This document shows, in pieces, positions 11,140 through 24,595 of a stretch of 64,000 bases of DNA (position 1 is its first letter; the number at the start of each line of letters is the position of its first letter). The notes below the pieces were generated by a model. The model did no database searches. It was given only the letters and a program-made list of their open reading frames with translations, and was not told the DNA's origin. The stretch lies in NCBI RefSeq assembly GCF_028554725.1, contig NC_071670.1, forward strand, positions 70,035,001-70,099,000, given 5' to 3'. This DNA is from Zeugodacus cucurbitae (lineage: Eukaryota; Arthropoda; Insecta; Diptera; Tephritidae). The position numbers were made by a program, and so were the translations under genes.

Positions 11140-14100
11140 TGTATGTATGGTGCTACTTTGCTTTTCATTAAGTATTTATATTTATTGTTGTTTTCTTATA
11201 TATGAAAAATTTAATTGTTTTCTAGGAATAATATATCAGTAATGTATGCTATATAGATAATGCTTTTTAGAAATACTACAACCTATCGCCTGTATGTACA
11301 TAAATATAAAATGTATGTATATACGATTAAACTGATAATTATAATTAATTACGAGAAATTCCACTCTTCTGTAGAAAATAATATATAATAAAACTAACAA
11401 TAACAATGGTTCTACGAATTCAATCTATAATCCTACATATTAATGAAGATGCATACAAAGGAATGAATAGTAAATAGATAGATTTAAAAATATTTGCCGA
11501 CTTTTTGGAACTGCTTCTTAATTATAAAACAGTCAAATGAAAAACTAAGTTGAACCATTAATTACTGTAAAGGGTGATTTTTTAGCGATGTGGGCGATGA
11601 ATTTGAAGTAGAAATTAATTGCATATAATTTAATATTATAACCACGAATTTGCCATTATAACATCATTGAAAACCGTACATCCAGAAAACACCCGTTATA
11701 TATTTCCCCAGCCTTTAGTCTCAAAATTTTTGTTATTTTTTTAAAAGACTCATTCAAAATGTATGCATTAATAGGAAATTTAAAAATTTGCATTTCTTGC
11801 TCCTGATTTGAAAGCTGAAATTGCATACTGAAGCAAATATGAATTTTTAATACAAATACAAGATTACTTCAACACAGTAGCAAGCAAAGTAAGTGAAAAG
11901 ATAGTTGCCTACACACACACACACACATCCATACATGAGTGATGCATATTTCAGACTCTGATTATGGATGGCTTGCTTACTCATAGGCAAATAAAAGCAT
12001 GTGTGTTAGTGCACGTTGCAAAGTTATCGTCGCATTCATCGAATCACAATGCGAACAACGTCATTTACGAACCATTTCGAACAGTCAATATTGACTGCCG
12101 GCGGCACAGTGTGTACGCAGCCAGCCGAAGCCACAGCACAAACACTAACAAAAGCAATATTTGGCAACCACAACAACAACAGATTTCGATAGCTCAGGCT
12201 TATCAAAAGGAAAGCAAATATTTTCTATGTTTTTTCTTTTTGTTTATGTTGTTGTTGTTTTTTGTACACTTATTCACAGAAAATACCCGCTGAGCTGGAC
12301 ATTTGAGGCATTTATTTGCTAAATGCCAGCCAAATATTCGTGAGCATCTGAGTTGTGTCTCTCTGCATGTTCATTATGCGTAACTGTAGCCAAAGGGCTG
12401 TGGTGTTGTTGTTGTCACTGCTATAGAACCCGCTGGGCGGCACGTCTTCGGCCATTAGAAAATATTGACGTTGATAAGAGCCTTTTATGGCTTTGCGAAA
12501 ACATGCCTTTTTTATGCATATTCCCAGTTTTATGGCCTCCAAAGCAAAGAAATGTATGAAGCCCAGAAATGACAGCGTGTTGGCAAAATGCAAGCAATGT
12601 GCGTTATAATGGCCCCATTTGGTATTAACTTTGCGAAATTATTTTGTATTTTTAGTCTAACTTCTTTTCTTCCAACATTTGTGCCGCGTGGCACACTCCT
12701 GCTCTTTTACATTAAAAGCCTAAAGACTATCAAGCATCCTTCTGCATGCATCAATTGCGATTTGGTTAGCACAAAAAAAACTTGATCGAGTTCCAACCAA
12801 CGGTATTTTGCCACAAACTGCCGTTAGAAAATTCTGCTCGCTGACCCCCCTTCTCTTAGAGCGTTGCGGCTCACAACTCATGCGACCACACATCCTTCAG
12901 CCATTATTTGTGTCCTTGTGGTCACAACAAGCAGCGACAGATAACACACACAAGCAGTGGTCTTTATTCATACACATCAACTATACATGAGTGTGTGTGT
13001 TTGGTGCTCTTCTGCTCTTCACTGTAATGTAATACAGCGCAAGTCAACCGCAATGTGTCCTTCAACCTTTTATTGTCTTTCTATGTCACTTCCGCAAGCT
13101 GCCTTGCACTCACTGGCCGCTCTCGTCTTCAGCGTGCGCTTTTGTTGCGCTTTTCTTGGCTTGCATTACTTACCGCAAACCGAGATACATTCTGCTTTGT
13201 TTATGATGCCATTTTTGCTTCCATTTTACATAGTTTGGTTGCACACACAGATATACATTTATATGTATGTGTGCTTGCTTGTATAACTCTGCTGCTGACT
13301 GCAGCGGCAGTTTGCCTTTCGCTGCCGTTCTTCTTCTTCTTGTTTCGTTTATCTCATTTTCTAGTCTTATTCATGCATTCGCAAAGTAATACACACTTTG
13401 TTGTTGCTGTTGTTGTTGCCATGCTGTGTTGCATTCGGTATTTTAGTCCTACGAAAACACAAGTTGACATCGTTTATAAATTCAGACGTGTGCGACAATA
13501 GCATATTAATGCAAAGCACACTTTTCGGGAGGGGAAATTCTTCACTCTCATTTTTGAATTTAAAATAAAGAAGACTATCGGAGAAATAAAATGTATTTGA
13601 AATTATACCGAGATATATTTGACTTAAGTAAATCAGAGATCCATGGAATATTTACTTATATTAATACCTATTATTTATATAGAAGGAAGTAGTTACACGC
13701 GTTTTCTTTTCTAGATGAAAACGTTGCCTCTTTATAACTCAATTTGGAATTTCTAGTTTGTTACTGCAAGCGCTTTGATCTGGTATTTATACATTCGTTA
13801 AATCAAAGCGACTTGCCAGTGAAATGCATTTAGATTTGTTTAATAAGCTGTTGCATTCACTCACTTGCAAATTCTTAATAAAAACTTCCGTTTAAACTCA
13901 TTACGAAAGCATAAAAACAAAGCGAATATTTCTATAATACAATTCATATATGTATGTCAGTACAAATGTCAAAACTATTTACTTGTTGTCTATCTTGTTG
14001 AAGGTTTAACTAATTTTTGACAGCTCAATTCAAACAAAAAGGCAACTGCGATAATTTCAGTTATAATTTATATATTCTATGTACACAGCATATATAATAT

Positions 14101-15706
14101 AAACTGAAGTCACAATTACATTGCAATATAATTACTTTGTTTTGCATTTGTTTTCGGAATAATAATGAGCTTTTAATCGCGCACAATTCTGACGTTTGTT
14201 AATGTGAATGTGTGTGAAGCAAGTGTGTGTAATATATAATAATTAGTGAGTATGTTTAGTTATAAATACTCGCATCAATTGAATCTGATAATTGAATGTG
14301 GAAAAACTGGTTTAGTAAGCGGTCTTCTTAGTGAAGGAGCTTAGTTAGTTTAGTATTACACTAAGCGTATAATTAAATAAATTTGAGCAGAATATTTATG
14401 AAAATTAATTTGAAATTAAAATTGTTTCACGATATAATTCTAAGATATTTTTCCTGAATAAATAATTCTAAAGTAATTCAAAGGTGTTTTTATAATTTAT
14501 ACTGCATAAGATGACTGAAGTTCCTATCATTACCTATAGATTTATTCATACTAGCAGCCATTCAGAGCTGCCTAAGGAGAAAACACTTTAATTACGTTGT
14601 CTTTTTCTCAGTAAATCGTTTTTAAATAAATTAATATTTGAAATTAAAACTCAATTTCCTCATATCTTCAACTCTATGTTGTGTTTCCAAGAGGGAAACA
14701 TTTTATTTTGGCGGATAGAGTGGGCAAGTATTAGTCATTATCACACCGCTAATTATCAACAAACTGTGGCGATATAGCTTCAAAAGCCGCAATTATTCAT
14801 GATTATTTTATTTTCTTAAAACTAGTAAGTTAAAAAATAATTGAAAAAGTACTCACCTTTCAAGTATTTAGCTAGTCTTAGTAGACTTATGATGCAAAGT
14901 TTACACATATCGCGATTTCTATTGTTAAAAAAGAATTAAGAATTATTATATTTAACACGCTCAACACTTAAATGCGATCGTGAAAATGAACTTGAGTAAT
15001 AAAATATGCAAACTAAACGTTATTCCCGGCGCTTTACACTGAGCCACTGAGTAGCTGAGAAGCTGGTAAAAAATAATTTTTGTTTAAAATAATTTTTTTT
15101 TTAATTTTATAAAAATAATACTGAATATTTATTTAAAAATAAACGAAAATTATGTAAAAACAAATAATAATATTATTTTTTTTAATTATTTAGATAATAA
15201 AAGAAAATATTTAGAAAAATGCATAAATAAAGAAGAAAATAATCGTACACAAATAATATATAATCTAAAAAATCGTTTTAAAAATTCTTTAAGTCGCCAT
15301 ATATTTTTAAAAATTTTAAAATTCTAAAAATTAATTTATTTCGATTTTCCACTGCAACTAAAGCCCGCAATTAGTACTCCACTTACGTATGACCGTATGC
15401 CTAATTGCGTTTAATTACGTCTTCCGCGTAATGAACGCCACCCACTTAACGCCAATTGGCGGCGATAGCGCTACATAATTGAAACCAATAAAGGTGTATT
15501 ACGGAGCTTGAGAGCGAGTGTCAATAACAGTAACAACAACCAACAACAAACAACTGCAGTAAAAGTGACGCAGAAATAACAATAATAGTTAGCACTTTTA
15601 AGTCTAAGTACACGAAAGAATTACGAAAGAAGAAGAATTGCTTTAAAAAAAAAAACACAAAAAATAAAATCAAAGAAAACTACAACAAAAGCAAATCACA
15701 AGCGAA
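11140..15706. other. Intergenic
   Basis: No supported gene. AC repeat at 11911-11926. A 148-codon frame at 13055 starts at GTG, is pyrimidine-rich and hydrophobic, and is not called. 15060-15350 is very AT-rich. 15360-15500 is GC-richer and may be upstream sequence for the candidate exon at 15707. Confidence 0.5.
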
Positions 15707-15790
15707 ATGATTGTTTTCGAACTTTCTGTAAATATAAACGTGGAGCCTGAATTATTCGAGTTGCGGCTCAACGCTTCAGCTGCTGCAGCG
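15707..15790 (+). CDS. Possible first coding exon
   Basis: ATG at 15707 in an AGCGAAATG context follows about 200 bases of A/CAA-rich sequence resembling fly 5' UTRs. It reads 28 codons (MIVFELSVNINVEPELF and so on, ending ASAAAA) and meets a GCG|GTAACA splice-donor-like site at 15791, phase 0. Without splicing the frame closes at 15850. No downstream exon was identified and the product is not recognised. Confidence 0.22.
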
Positions 15791-16706
15791 GTAACAATGA
15801 AGCTCATTCGATCGCCGCCGTTTCAAATGTTGATTTCACTGAATATATAGAGATACATTTATGTATGTATGTTGTTGTTTTTAGTACGTAAATTGTGATT
15901 TTTTTCTTAGCACACGAGCGCTCACACTGATATCCACCGCTTTGAATTATATTCGCACGTTTTATTATTTTTTGGTTTTCATTGTGTTTTCGCAGCGTTG
16001 CCTCGTAAATATTTTTCAAACAGTTTTGAGATTTTTTTTTCACCGAAAATTACTTTAACTTTACACTCTCTGAACACACCTATTTTTGTATATTATATGC
16101 TAATTTCGTTATAAAAAAATAAAAACGCTTACGTCTTTGTATCTGACGCTGATTTCACAAATTGGCTTAGCAGAAAGCCCCCAACAAACTGATATTGACA
16201 CTGTTGTTCGCTTCGATTATTCGCGCCACGTACGTTTCACGGCGACGAGCGCTCCAAAAATGCCACTTCATACAGCAAACAACTGCGAGCTGCCACAGAC
16301 ACCGACTAACTCTGCTACAGCCAGTGGCTGGCGCGCACTTTCAAATTGAACGATTTTGTGCTCCCGTCACACTGAGTGCGCTGTTGATCTGAGAGTTGCG
16401 GTGTTGCCAGATTTCGCATTCCATTATTTTATATACTGGAGACCCAATTAGAAAAATACGGAGAATAACAGACTATTTAGACTTGATGATAACAGCATTC
16501 TGTAGCACTAACAGAGTTCTGTATTTAACACCGTAGCGATAACATAAAATGTTAATATAACTTGTGGAGAACAAATGAGCGGCAAATTATCACATCTACT
16601 GAGTACGGCTGTTATATATGCAAACCGCCTGATTTTCAGTGTCAAAGGCGCTCTCATATAAACAAGTTATATCAGCTGTACAGATACTTGAACAGAATGT
16701 TAAGTC

Positions 16707-16730
16707 AGTGATGTTGTAATTAACATCACT
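16707..16730. repeat. Perfect short inverted repeat
   Basis: Arms AGTGATGTT and AACATCACT with a six-base loop. Confidence 0.7.
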
Positions 16731-17420
16731 CTCTTAATTTTAACATTTCATTCACGCATTTTAAATTAATGGGAGATAATATTTACGTTTTCAAATATTT
16801 TTGAGTGTTTTTAGAATTTAGAATAATTTCTGTTAATTTTTCCATATTTTATGAATATTTTTGTAACTCATCATTGCGTCGTTTGTCCGTTAGGGGGATA
16901 TAATAACGGTATATCTATAAATATTTTCTTGTAAAAATTCATTATAAATTCAGTAAAATTATTGTGAAAAATTTCTTGGCACAGCTCCTTCTTAGTCTAC
17001 CAAATAGTATTGCTTGTATCCACACATCTTATTTATGAACACAGCATTGCGACACAAATGTTGTGTGCTTCCTCTCCATTTGTAACGCCTCATTTTAAAA
17101 TATTGCTGCGGTAAATGTCAATTTCTTGTGCCTTGAAAGGTAGCCAATTGCCAAAAAAGTACAGTAATATATAAAAATAAAATTAAATAAAAATGGCGAT
17201 GTCTTTTTCATAAAACATCCAATTATGAGATGGTTGGGAAGAGTGGAGAAAAAAACTCGCATATGTGAAGAAAAAAGTAAATCTATTGCTAGAATTATTT
17301 TTGATTGAAGAATGTTCTTAAATTTTAAATGACAATTTTCATGTATCTGTAGGATGGTCTGGTGTGTCGAGGCATTTTTTTGTCACTGCCACTAAGAGAA
17401 TCAATAAGTATTATTAAACG

Positions 17421-17560
17421 CAGTTAAGATTTCTGAGTTAAGTTTCGTTAAGTTTGGTTTAAGTGAATATATTTTAAGTTAAGCTTGCAATACGTTTTGT
17501 TAAGTCAAGTTATATTAATTTCAGTTTAGGTTCAGTTTTGATAAGCTAAGTTAAGTTTTT
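17421..17560. repeat. Cryptic GTTAAGTT repeat
   Basis: GTTAAG-type words recur about ten times with irregular spacing. Confidence 0.5.
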
Positions 17561-18141
17561 TTGATTAATTAATTAAGGGTAGCAACCTTTCCTTATATTC
17601 TACACTCTCTTCCGTTCTTCGCATATCTAAACTGCCTAAATCAACAGTAAACCCAATGAAATTTGTAAATTATACATCCCGTTTTGAGGGTTAAGAGTAC
17701 GAGGCATTTAGTCAACAAATAAATTTGCCATATTTATCGTTGGTTAAAAACTTGGCCGTTATCTAGATTATTAACACTTTTGATCTGTTTCACTCCTACT
17801 ACTTTTACCGAATATCTTCAATTTACATACATATATATTGCATCTGCTAGCATCTACTATCTGCCCATCCACCAGCTTCCCAAAACTGAACACTTCCACT
17901 TTCCGCTGACTTCGTCTCGCCTAATATATTTGTTACTTAAATACCTTCTTTATTTTAATGCAAAATACAAATAATCATAAAAACAAGATAAACAATGACA
18001 CCAACGTCCTACAAAAAAACAACAACAACAATGTAGTGAACAAAATACTTGACCAAAGACAAATCTCAGATAGGACATAAGAGAATTAATGCATGTAAAT
18101 TTTTGGCTATTTCGACGCTTAGATCCTTGAGGTCACACAGG

Positions 18142-18169
18142 CACACACACACACACACACACACACACA
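18142..18169. repeat. CA dinucleotide microsatellite
   Basis: Fourteen CA units. Confidence 0.9.
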
Positions 18170-21100
18170 TTTCCATAACAACAACAACAAATTGGACACT
18201 GCTTATGTGTATGGGTGTGCACGAAAGGGCCCAACGGGACAGACCCAACGGCGACATTCAAACTAATAACGACGTTTCGGAAAGACATAAGCGCTGTAAG
18301 CTAAATGAAATGTCACTCGGATATGGTATGATAGTGAGATTATGAATCCCGTGGGCACAGTTTGTGTGTGTTCTTCATAAAAGAGATAGTTCGGAGTTAA
18401 GTACTATGTGCGTTTGTCATATGGTCATGACTCATGAAGGAAAATTAATTCATAGATATACTATATAATTATAATAATAATATGTAATTTTGCATATATA
18501 AGTACATTTATGATACTCTTCTACTAAATGCCTGCTCATTAGTCGGTTTTTGTTAGATGAAGAATGTGAGGTTAGATTACGAGAGCTATTATATATTAAG
18601 TTTTCCAATAATATAAGACGAATATATAATTTCTATAGCGTTCATATGTAGGTTCTTCTAAGAAAATTATAGTAATTTTCAATTTTAGAACAATGTTTCA
18701 ATGGAACAAATAAAATGACCAAAGAGAAGGCAACCCTAGATTAGAAAATACATTGACAAACATTCAGAGTAAGTAAAATGCTTTAAACTCCTGTTAAAAA
18801 ATTCATTTGTAGCTCGTCAAAAACGCCTAAAATTCCTAAAAAAAGAAATCTTTGGAAAAAATCGCTTCTCAACAACATTTTAGCGCTACCATTTTCAATA
18901 AATAGCATAATGGCGATACAAATAGACAATGTGTTGAAATGCGTCGCAGCACAATCCGGATCACTCTGCGCAACGCTATTGAAAATAGCATTAAAAAACG
19001 GGAAAATGTGTCAGCTGCAGTTGTGTTTTGGGTGGAGCTGCTGGTGGTGGTGATAAGGTTAGGGCGAACCACTTTCGTTGCATACTTTTTTCCGTGCATT
19101 CGCGCATATTTGATATTAGCTGGTGCCGCGGCTACTGCTGGTGGAGTTGGCATAAAGCCTCACTCCATCGACCGACCGGCTTGTAAGTTCTGCAGTATTT
19201 ATTTCTTTTGTAGTTCATACTTAGTGCGTTTTTTTGTGTGAATATATTTTGGCATGCGCCGCTAAGTATGTCACATCCGCTTATAGTGGAGGCCTTGATT
19301 GCGCTCGTCATAATGTTCGCGTTAGTTCTCGCTTCCTCTAGCTGAACCAATTACATTTTTAATTAAGTTTCTAATACTTTTAGGGTTGGCAGGGAAGTGT
19401 TGTAATCTGACTTCAGGGAAGTGTTTGATAGACTTCATTAATAGTATAAAAGCGTTTTGTGGATTTTATTATTTACTTGTAGCATGAAATTGGTATTTTT
19501 CGTGATTTTAGTATAAATAGAAGTAAGAAAATATATTGAATATATCAAAGGGATATTCTTTTTAAATAATAAACTTTCGGTAGGTGGCGCTGTGGTCAAA
19601 TTATCATAACAACAGCACTGAGGTTACGATTTGGCACAAACTGGAGGTATATGGTGCGATTTCGTGACTTTGATGGGTTCAAAACGAATTAATCTGCACA
19701 ATTTATTATTTTATTATTATCTATATCATCATTTATCAGCTTAGAAAATAAATCATTTTATTAGCGAACAAACAATCACAAAGTTGTTGAGGCAACCGCA
19801 GGGTATAATTGATAGTCGATGGTAAGATGACCGCAGATATAATCTGAGAAATCCTTCGATCAACTTACTGGTCACTAATTATACAAACATTATTTCTAAA
19901 ACTCTATTCCCACCTTTCAATTAATTAATGACTACAACAAAAGAAGCGTAAAAAACATCGACATTATCCAATAAGAATCGCATATAATATTGAACCGGCA
20001 TGCAATGCCTAAGAAGAAACAAATAACAAACTTTGCCCTTAGGCTCTCTGCACATTTCCTTGAAATATACAATTTACTGTAACTACTTGTGTTGTCTTTC
20101 GCTCTTCTTCGCTCACACAGTAACTTTCTCTGCGCTGCAGTGCTGCTCTAAACACTTCATAAAATGTATTACTGTGTGTTACTTCATTCCTTTCATTGTC
20201 TGCTGCATCGGCGGTGGAGTAAGTGTGCGCTGGAGGTCACTGAATTTTCAAGTTCCCTGTTTACAACCAACAGCAGTCACGTAGTTTCCTGTTTTGATTG
20301 CCTGCCCACGGTTCACGGGTTACACTACAGCTACAGCTAGTAAACATGGCTACCGCCTTTGTGCCCGCTTGGCGGTGTCGACTGGTGAAGAGAGAGCATG
20401 TAAACATACAAATACAGAGGTTGTGAGGAGCTCTTGGAACTGTAAATAAAATGTATATGAATAATATGTGTGTAAATAAAAAGAGTATGTAAACACTTCT
20501 AAGGATAACCGTTTAATGAATATATTTGCTAAATGGGGATTTCAGTAATTTTAGTCTGAGCTCTTAAAAGTTTACTTCTTAAAAGATAACTTGAAAATAA
20601 AATATGTTCGAAAGTAAAGATTTGATGAAAGAATTAATTTGACATAAAGAGGCAGAGATTATATGGTGCCCCTTTTATTGTTGAAACTTTTTACTGTCAA
20701 AATCTTTTTCGTGTACCCAGGAACATTCACTGATGTCCATTTAAACAAAAAAAAAATACCTAATGAGAGTCCTGGAATAAATGTCGAACTGTAATTTTTC
20801 GGTGAGGCAATAGTCTTTCATTGATGCAAAAAGATATATACCGACCGAAAAATAGTTGGACTTTTTCTGTTTTTAGATAATGTTAAGGCGCATAATTCTG
20901 AAATACTGACATATTTTTTACTAAGTTGTCTAACCAGAGACTTGGACCAGTTGTACACCAAAATTTCATTCTAAAGCTTGATTTATTGCATTCTACAAAT
21001 ATTGCTACTGATTCATACAGAACAAGTCCATCATGTCTAATGTCGATATACAACACAATTCCATCAAAGACAGAGCACCAAAAACATAACTCGAGTTTCT

Positions 21101-21515
21101 CTAACTCAAAGCATGACCCACGTTATTGTTAAGTCATACACAATTCGAATCTTGTTTTCAAGAAATAAAGGATGACGTTACAAAATTTTTAATATCAATT
21201 ACCACAGAAATTTAAGTAATCCATAACTTTCATTTGCTCATTATCCGAAGAATGGCAGAAACGAAAACTTTTTAGATTTTCTTAATCTTACCAGTATCAA
21301 CCAGTCCGAGAGGATAAGAGGAAGCTACAAAGAAAACGCGAGTGCACAAAACTTTACTGAACTTGGAACAACAATAACAACGAACAATTAGCTATCAATG
21401 GCGGAATTTCGCACGACGCGAACGCATTTCTGCACGCTTCTTAAACGGCCGCGGGCCCTGGAGCAATAGAACTTCTAAATCCTTTCGCACTCGTCGGCAA
21501 ATCTGCAGCTGTGAA

Positions 21516-21755
21516 ATGGATTGGAGGAATCTCAATATCTCTGGGAGGATTTCGCGGAGCGTTGCAGTTAAATTATGCAAATGCGTCAGCAGTTTGGAAG
21601 AGGGTGTTAAAATGTTGAACAAAAGTCCACGGGTGGAGGTGCCGCTTAGCGAGGATTTCATTGTGAAGTTTAGCAAAAGTTTTAGACGCGACCGGACTGA
21701 AGGAGACACCACAGTCGGCGTGCAGTGTGATTGGGTAGTTTTGGAAAATTATTAA
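21516..21755 (+). CDS. Possible coding segment, unknown protein
   Basis: An ATG-initiated frame of 79 codons that extends upstream without a stop to about 21378. It stands out by higher GC, fly-like codon choice (many GTG, GAG, AGC, GTC) and a varied, non-repetitive peptide with motifs such as SLEEGVKMLNKSPRVEVPL and FIVKFSKSFRRDR. I do not recognise the protein. The opposite strand also has an open frame across most of it (21395-21712, non-ATG start), so the strand is uncertain. A second varied frame follows at 21820-22086 (CEPVELLKKI, LELLHLNCSQKD). It may be an exon, a young gene or a pseudogene. Confidence 0.25.
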   Translation: MDWRNLNISGRISRSVAVKLCKCVSSLEEGVKMLNKSPRVEVPLSEDFIVKFSKSFRRDRTEGDTTVGVQCDWVVLENY

Positions 21756-23433
21756 GCAAATCATTTGTTCTGGCTTTATTATTAAAGAAATTCTTTGATT
21801 GCTTAGCTAAGTGTGAGAGTTGAATGACGGAGAAAACGGCAGAAAGAATGTGAAAGCGATGAAGAGGGTGACTGCGTGTGAGCCCGTGGAACTTTTAAAG
21901 AAAATAAGAAATGTGGAACTAATCCATAAGATAAGTTTTATTCAAAAACACATTCTGGAGCTTTTGCATTTGAACTGCTCTCAGAAAGATGCACCACACT
22001 TATTCGAGTACATATTATTTATGTATTTTTTCTATTTTAAGTTCCAAGCGTACTTTAATTTGAAGTACTACTCCAGCTTTCCTTAACCGCTCCAGCTATC
22101 CGCAATAAAAAACGGCAATGGAAAATAAAATTAATTATGTATTTTTAGGAGGAAACTGGAGTAGCATACTTTACAGAGCGGAAGTGTTCACAGTTTACGC
22201 TCTGAAATTCCGCTCATTTTAAGGCAATCGCATGACACCACCGCTGGTTCCACAATATTTTTAGATATTTAACACTAGTTTGCCGCAGAGCTTTTAATTT
22301 CGAAACTTTATGTGCATACCAATTAATAAAATGAGCGACTTCCTGCCTAGGCCCCCTTTGCGTTAGTGTCTTCAATTTGTGAACACTATTTCTTTTGGCA
22401 ATGCAAAGTGCGGCTGGCATTTAACTACTAATGACCCAGCGCATGTCATAATTTCCGTTGATTGTCGAAACTTTCGCAAGCACTCAGCCAAGAAACATAA
22501 GCAAAATTTAACGACTTTGCAGTTGAAAACTTAAGTCCACCGACCTGTTTGCTCCCGCCTTTGCTGCTAATATGTGTGCGCAGTGACCCCAAGTGAAAAC
22601 AATTTAAAAAAGTTTGACAATTGAACTTTTCAAACTCTCGAAATTTGAAATTTGGTTGAAACATGTTGAAAAAGGTTGTCATATATTGGAATTTAAACTA
22701 TTTAGATATATTATTATTATATATGAAGGCCGAACATATTGATCATAAAGTCAAAAGAAAAGATTTTTACGAAATATTTAGTCTAAAAATATTCCTCAAG
22801 GAGTCAATAGTCATCAAAGATATGAAAGCTAAAATTCAAATTACTCAAAAGATAAAAATAAAGGCAATGAGGTTCACTTTCCTTTATTTATTTTACTTTG
22901 TAGTTTATACATATATAAAAACATATTTTAGTTCATACATACATATGCACACATATATGATAGGATTGCCGAGCTGAGCTTTAACTCTACACTGCGGTTG
23001 TTACGCAAAACGTGTCCAACGGCAACACTTGTTACCGCCATTGTTGGCTAACTGTAACTTTCAGCGTGCCACGAGCCGGCGGTCGGTCAACCGGCGGCAA
23101 CTGCAATGCGCAGGAAATTGTGCAGTGAAAGTCGAAAGTTGGGCACACGGATATTGGCGATGTGTGACTGTGGCACCCAAAAACTTGATGGGAGGTGGTA
23201 GTTGTGGTGGAGGATCGAAGTAAATGAGTGGAATTTTAATATACAATAGTTTTATGAATGTAATCAAACACACACAGAGAGAGAGACTTACGTGGGTACC
23301 AATGTATGCAAAAATAAGGTATTTATACCCTCTACATGTGTATCCGTGTGTCTCTGGCCATGCATTTTAATTTTGTGCATATTGCTTTTGTTTTAGCACT
23401 CACTAAACGTGTATGTGTTTACCTTTGGCGGGT
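21756..23433. other. Intergenic with coding-like fragment
   Basis: A frame at 21820-22086 reads plausibly for its first 60 codons but has no start support beyond an ATG right after a stop. 22980-23225 is GC-richer, without a recognised product. Confidence 0.4.
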
Positions 23434-23480
23434 AATCTAGGTTATGAGAACAGGAAGGTGAACTTGTCAAATATGCAAAG
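23434..23480 (+). repeat. Short shared block, copy 2
   Basis: Partner of 8471-8520, roughly four in five bases alike by eye, with unrelated flanks. Confidence 0.5.
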
Positions 23481-23601
23481 TGAGCAATCGATTGTTGTGG
23501 ATATTGGATATTGACTGGCTTCATTTCGCAAGCCGATTGAGGTGAGTATATTTGTGTTTGAATTTGCATGCCGTGTTTTCAGTTCACCGTAATGCTTTTT
23601 T

Positions 23602-24595
23602 GCAAGCTGTAACTTGAGTAAAAGTTAAGATATCTTGATGAAACTTGGCACACTTATTTCTTGGCACCATAGGAAGGTTGCTTTCGAAAATGAGCAAAAT
23701 CGGACCACTGCCACGCCCACAAAATGCCGAAAACCGAAAACACATAAAGTGCCATAACTAAGCCATAAATAAAGCTATGGAAATAAATTTTGGTGTGGAG
23801 GATCGCACTATGAGGGGGCATATGTTGATACTAAGTTTTTTGTACATTTCTCGCAAACCAATAGAGCTATATAAACCAAATTTTCTGCAGTCGTTTTTTT
23901 AGCCATTTCCTTATACATTCCAATGACAGAAATCGGATAATAACCATGCCCCCCTCCCATACAAATGTTAAGTTGAAAATTACTAAAAGTGGGTTAACTC
24001 ACTAACGAAAAACCTCAGAAACACTAAATTTCACATAAGGAATGGCAGATGGAAGCTGCACTTAGATTTTTTTACAAAATGGAAAATGGGGGTGGCGTCG
24101 CCCACTTATGGGTCAGAAACCATATCTCAGGAACTACTCGACCGATTTCAATGAAACTTGGTTTGTAATAGTTTCCTTACATCCTAATGATATGTTGTGA
24201 AAATAGGCCAAATCGCTTCACAACCACGAATACTTCCTATATACTAGAACTTTGAAGACGATCTGAATCGTTTACATTACAATATATAAAGTAAGCACTA
24301 GTGAAGATATCGGTGCAGAACTTCGCACAAATACTATGTTTATAGTGGGGCAGCCCCATTCTAAAAATCGCCGAAATCGGACCATAGGTTTTTAAGGCCC
24401 CATATATCGAACACGAGGACCTCGGTGCTTCTAACCTAATATTATGGTTTCCAACTTTCAATGGACTTTATACAATATATGTAACGAATATGTGGGTCAA
24501 ATTGTGTATTATATAATATTAATTAAGTTAAATAAATAAATTGCGAGAGTATAAAATGTTGGGTTACACCCGAACTTAGCCCTTCCTTACTTGTT
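23602..24595 (-). repeat. Dispersed non-coding repeat, copy 1
   Basis: About 1 kb in minus orientation. Its 5' end (right side) carries TTGCGAGAGTATAAAA on the plus strand (24541-24556) and ends ACTTGTT at 24595. The other end is truncated at 23602, before the GGACA minisatellite and the inverted end seen in copy 2. It has the uninterrupted target site of the Helitron near 24470-24485. Phrases such as CTTGGCACACTTATTTCTTG recur in both copies. No protein is encoded; the 74-codon frame at 24237 is repeat sequence. Confidence 0.75.

Larger units (their letters stand above)
15851..21377. other. Intergenic
   Basis: No supported gene. Contains a 9-bp perfect hairpin (16707-16730), a GTTAAGTT-rich cryptic repeat (17421-17560), a CA microsatellite (18142-18169), and moderately GC-rich blocks at 16200-16400 and 18930-19200 whose open frames are unremarkable. 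Confidence 0.45.

Noticed and set aside
13055..13501. 148-codon open frame, hydrophobic
   Set aside because: Starts at GTG, is built on pyrimidine-rich low-complexity DNA (runs of Phe, Leu and Val), and has no recognisable domain.
20345..20425. ATG in a good context (AAACATGGCTACC) with a GTGAAG donor-like site
   Set aside because: Only about 25 codons, and without a second exon or promoter it cannot be told from chance.
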